From positions 1 through 15,552 of the forward strand of contig DDSN01000093.1 of assembly GCA_002343395.1 (NCBI GenBank): DNA of 15,552 nt. Direction: 5' to 3'. The notes beneath the pieces were generated by a model, which was not told where the DNA came from, made no database searches, and saw only the letters and a list, made by a program, of their open reading frames with translations. The DNA is from Hyphomonadaceae bacterium UBA2389. Its GTDB lineage: Bacteria > Pseudomonadota > Alphaproteobacteria > Caulobacterales > Aquidulcibacteraceae. The position numbers and the translations under genes were made by a program. This document shows, in pieces, positions 13,624 to 15,552 of this stretch. How positions within the stretch are numbered: position 1 is the first letter of the stretch; the number at the start of each line of letters is the position of its first letter.

Positions 13624-15255
13624 ATGGCCTGGACGCGACGCGCATTCGGATTGACCGCTCTCGCAGCCGGTTGCGCCAGCGCGCCGCGCGGGGAGGACGT
13701 CATTATCACCGGCGGCCCGATCTACAGTGGCGGCGGGCGCGTGGAAGCGGTGCGTATTCGCGACGGCCGTTTCGTTTTCGTTGGCGCGCTTGCCGATGCA
13801 CGGGTCGGTGGACCAGCGCGTGAGATCGATCTTGGCGGGGCGGCGGCGTTTCCTGGGTTCTGCGATTCACACGTACACCTCGTCGGCGTGGGCATGGCCG
13901 CGATGGTGCTCGATCTGGTCGGCGTGGCTTCGATAGCCGCGCTGCAACAGCAGCTGCGTGCATATGCCGTCGCGCATCCCGACGGGCCGATCATCGGCCG
14001 GGGCTGGATCGAGACGCACTGGCCAGAACGACGTTTCCCCACCCGCGCGGACATCGACGCGGTCGTAAGCGACAGGCCCGTGTTTCTTGAGCGCATTGAC
14101 GGCCACGCGGCGGTGGCGAACACGGCGGCGCTTACGCTCGGCCAAATTGGCGAAAGCACGCCTGACCCCGGGGGCGGGCGCATTGAACGCGATGCATCCG
14201 GCGCCGCGACCGGCATGCTGATCGACAACGCGACAGCGCTGGTGCAATCGCGCTTGCCTGCGCCGACGCCGGCGATGCGCCGCGAGGCGCTGCGTCAAGC
14301 GGCGCAAATCTACGCCGCGCGCGGTTGGACCGGCGTCGCGAACATGAGCACGAGCGGGGAGGAGGCGATGCTCTTCCTTGAGTTCGCGACGAACCAGGCG
14401 CTGCCGCTGCACGCGGATATCTACCTGACGCCAGAAGCCTCGGACCCACTCTTCGTTCGCGGACCATTCGGCATGGGCCGCGCCCACGTGCGCGGCGTCA
14501 AACTCTACATGGACGGCGCGCTTGGTTCGCGCGGCGCGGCATTGCTGGCGCCGTACAACGACGCCGCCGGATCAGGTCTTCTGGTCACGCCGGCCGAGGA
14601 AGTCGCCAGGTTTGCGCGGCGCGCGCGCGAACGCGGCGTGCAAGTCGCGGCGCATGCGATCGGCGATCGCGGCAACCGGCTTGTGCTTGACGCCTATCGC
14701 GATGCCTTCGCGGACAATCCCACGGCTTTGCGTGCGGCGCGCTGGCGCATCGAGCACGCGCAGGTGCTGGCGCCTGGCGACATCCCGCGCTTCGCCGGCA
14801 TGGGCGTCATCGCGTCGATGCAACCTTCGCACGCGATCAGCGATATGCATTTCGCGCCGGCGCGGCTTGGTGAGGCGCGTCTTGGCGGGGCCTATGCGTG
14901 GGCGTCTCTGCTGCGCTCGGGCGCGACGATCGCGGCGGGTTCTGATGCGCCGGTGGAAAAAGGCGATCCGTTGATTGAGTTCTACGCGGCCTGCCATCGC
15001 CACGACCTGAATGGCTTCGCTGGGCCGAACTGGCGTCTCGATGAAGCAGTGTCGCGCGCGCAGGCGCTCGCCATGCTCACGAGCGCGGGCGCTTATGCCG
15101 CGTTCAGCGAAAACGAGCGCGGCGACATCGCGGTCGGCAAGCGCGCTGATCTTTCATGCTTCTCCGTCGACCTGATGACGTGCGCGCCAGAAGAAATTCC
15201 GCGCGCACGGGCGGTTCTGACCATTTGCGAGGGGGAAGTGACGCACGCTTCCTAA
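13624..15255 (+). CDS. Amidohydrolase family 3 (YtcJ-like), probable Tat lipoprotein
   Basis: A 543-residue metal-dependent hydrolase of the amidohydrolase_3/YtcJ group. Metal-site residues are visible: H83 and H85 in CDSHVHL, K293 in GVKLYMDGALGSRG (probable carbamylated lysine), H344 in AAHAIGDRGN, H378 in RIEHAQ, and D441 in AGSDAPVE. The N-terminus carries a twin-arginine pattern (TRRAFGL, residues 4-10), a short hydrophobic stretch and a lipobox LAAGC with C17, so the enzyme is predicted to be exported folded and lipid-anchored. The hydrophobic stretch is short, so this is probable rather than certain. Substrate is unknown; relatives hydrolyse amides and formamides. GGGGAGG precedes the ATG. 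It is the second gene of the SRPBCC operon. Confidence 0.9.
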   Translation: MAWTRRAFGLTALAAGCASAPRGEDVIITGGPIYSGGGRVEAVRIRDGRFVFVGALADARVGGPAREIDLGGAAAFPGFCDSHVHLVGVGMAAMVLDLVGVASIAALQQQLRAYAVAHPDGPIIGRGWIETHWPERRFPTRADIDAVVSDRPVFLERIDGHAAVANTAALTLGQIGESTPDPGGGRIERDASGAATGMLIDNATALVQSRLPAPTPAMRREALRQAAQIYAARGWTGVANMSTSGEEAMLFLEFATNQALPLHADIYLTPEASDPLFVRGPFGMGRAHVRGVKLYMDGALGSRGAALLAPYNDAAGSGLLVTPAEEVARFARRARERGVQVAAHAIGDRGNRLVLDAYRDAFADNPTALRAARWRIEHAQVLAPGDIPRFAGMGVIASMQPSHAISDMHFAPARLGEARLGGAYAWASLLRSGATIAAGSDAPVEKGDPLIEFYAACHRHDLNGFAGPNWRLDEAVSRAQALAMLTSAGAYAAFSENERGDIAVGKRADLSCFSVDLMTCAPEEIPRARAVLTICEGEVTHAS

Positions 15256-15272
15256 CGCAACGCCCAAACGAA

Positions 15273-15299
15273 CAAGGCGCGCCGATGTGGCGCGCCTTG
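15273..15299. terminator. Bidirectional hairpin between the amidohydrolase and ctrA
   Basis: A perfect inverted repeat: CAAGGCGCGCC pairs with GGCGCGCCTTG across a five-base loop (GATGT), giving an 11-bp GC-rich stem. It lies 18 bases after the amidohydrolase stop and 23 before the ctrA stop on the other strand. Short T-containing tracts follow on both strands (CGTTTC on plus, TTCGTTTG on minus) but no long U-run, so termination may be partial or use Rho as well. Confidence 0.8.
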
Positions 15300-15321
15300 C
15301 GTTTCAGTGTTCAGTCGTTCG

Positions 15322-15552
15322 TTAGGCCGCGACCCCGCTCGTGGGCGACAGCGTCGCGCCGGCTTCCTGCGGATCGCGCAGCACGTAGCCGCGGCCCCAC
15401 ACCGTTTCGATGTAGTGGTCGCCGCCGGTAGCCGCCGCGAGCTTCTTGCGCAGCTTGCAGATAAACACGTCGATGATCTTCAGTTCGGGCTCGTCCATGC
15501 CGCCATAGAGATGGTTGAGGAACATCTCCTTGGTCAGCGTCGTGCCCTTGCG
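15322..15552 (-). CDS. ctrA: Cell-cycle master regulator CtrA, C-terminal end (gene runs off the right edge)
   Basis: CtrA is the OmpR-type response regulator that silences the replication origin and drives division and polar-development genes in Caulobacterales and relatives. The window has the last 76 residues: the end of the winged-helix DNA-binding domain, with RKGTTLTKEMFLNHLYGGMDEPELKIIDVFICKLRKK-type sequence and the signature HYIETVWGRGYVLRDP. The receiver domain lies outside the window. The protein ends in Val-Ala-Ala; in Caulobacter the terminal Ala-Ala is needed for ClpXP degradation. The extreme C-terminal stretch (ATLSPTSGVAA) is variable between genera. Assignment is near certain from the conserved signature. 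Confidence 0.95.
   Translation of the reverse strand, partial: RKGTTLTKEMFLNHLYGGMDEPELKIIDVFICKLRKKLAAATGGDHYIETVWGRGYVLRDPQEAGATLSPTSGVAA

Noticed and set aside
1..15552. CRISPR array, tRNA/rRNA, insertion sequence or CtrA boxes (TTAA-N7-TTAA)
   Set aside because: No regularly spaced repeats, cloverleaf, transposase or terminal inverted repeats were seen, and I found no full CtrA box by eye.

Overview
The window is GC-rich chromosomal DNA from an alphaproteobacterium, most likely Caulobacterales/Hyphomonadaceae-like. The main support is the 3' end of a ctrA cell-cycle regulator at the right edge (HYIETVWGRGYVLRDP, ending in Ala-Ala). Other support comes from strong GGAGG-type ribosome sites mixed with several starts that lack one, and from the style of the housekeeping genes. 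Genes are dense on both strands. I see no transposase, integrase, CRISPR array, tRNA or rRNA.

Layout. 1-660 (minus): the N-terminal third of thiC behind a TPP riboswitch whose 3' arm contains the thiC ribosome site. 699-1118 (minus): a four-helix membrane protein of unknown function. 1287-1418 (plus): a 43-residue single-span microprotein, convergent with a DUF423 membrane protein (1423-1776, minus). 1880-2554 (plus): a cytochrome b561-type protein with an extra helix and a His/acid-rich tail. 2596-3534 (plus): an aldo/keto reductase. 3581-3982 (plus): a stand-alone CheY-like receiver. 3985-5925 (minus): acetyl-CoA synthetase, preceded on the same strand by an Lrp/AsnC regulator (6010-6486). 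That regulator is divergent from alanine dehydrogenase (6605-7717, plus) across an A/T-rich 118-base control region. 7863-9146 (minus): a DUF445 membrane protein. 9234-9494 (plus): a DUF5132-like small membrane protein. 9511-12878 (minus): a two-gene operon of a phasin-like helical protein and a large P-type ATPase, joined by a TGATG stop/start overlap. 13069-15255 (plus): an exported START-like (SRPBCC) protein and a probable Tat lipoprotein amidohydrolase. A perfect 11-bp hairpin at 15273-15299 separates this pair from ctrA (15322-15552, minus, partial).

How the genes fit together. acs, the Lrp-type regulator and ald form a carbon/nitrogen block: ald deaminates alanine to pyruvate, acs activates acetate, and the regulator probably senses an amino acid and controls ald. 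The most distinctive region is 9234-12878. There a metal-free HMA-like domain is fused to an ATPase that keeps nearly all the SERCA-type calcium-binding positions, with a phasin-like partner directly coupled to it and a DUF5132-like protein alongside. This is the best candidate here for an incompletely described functional module. The rest is ordinary chromosomal content.
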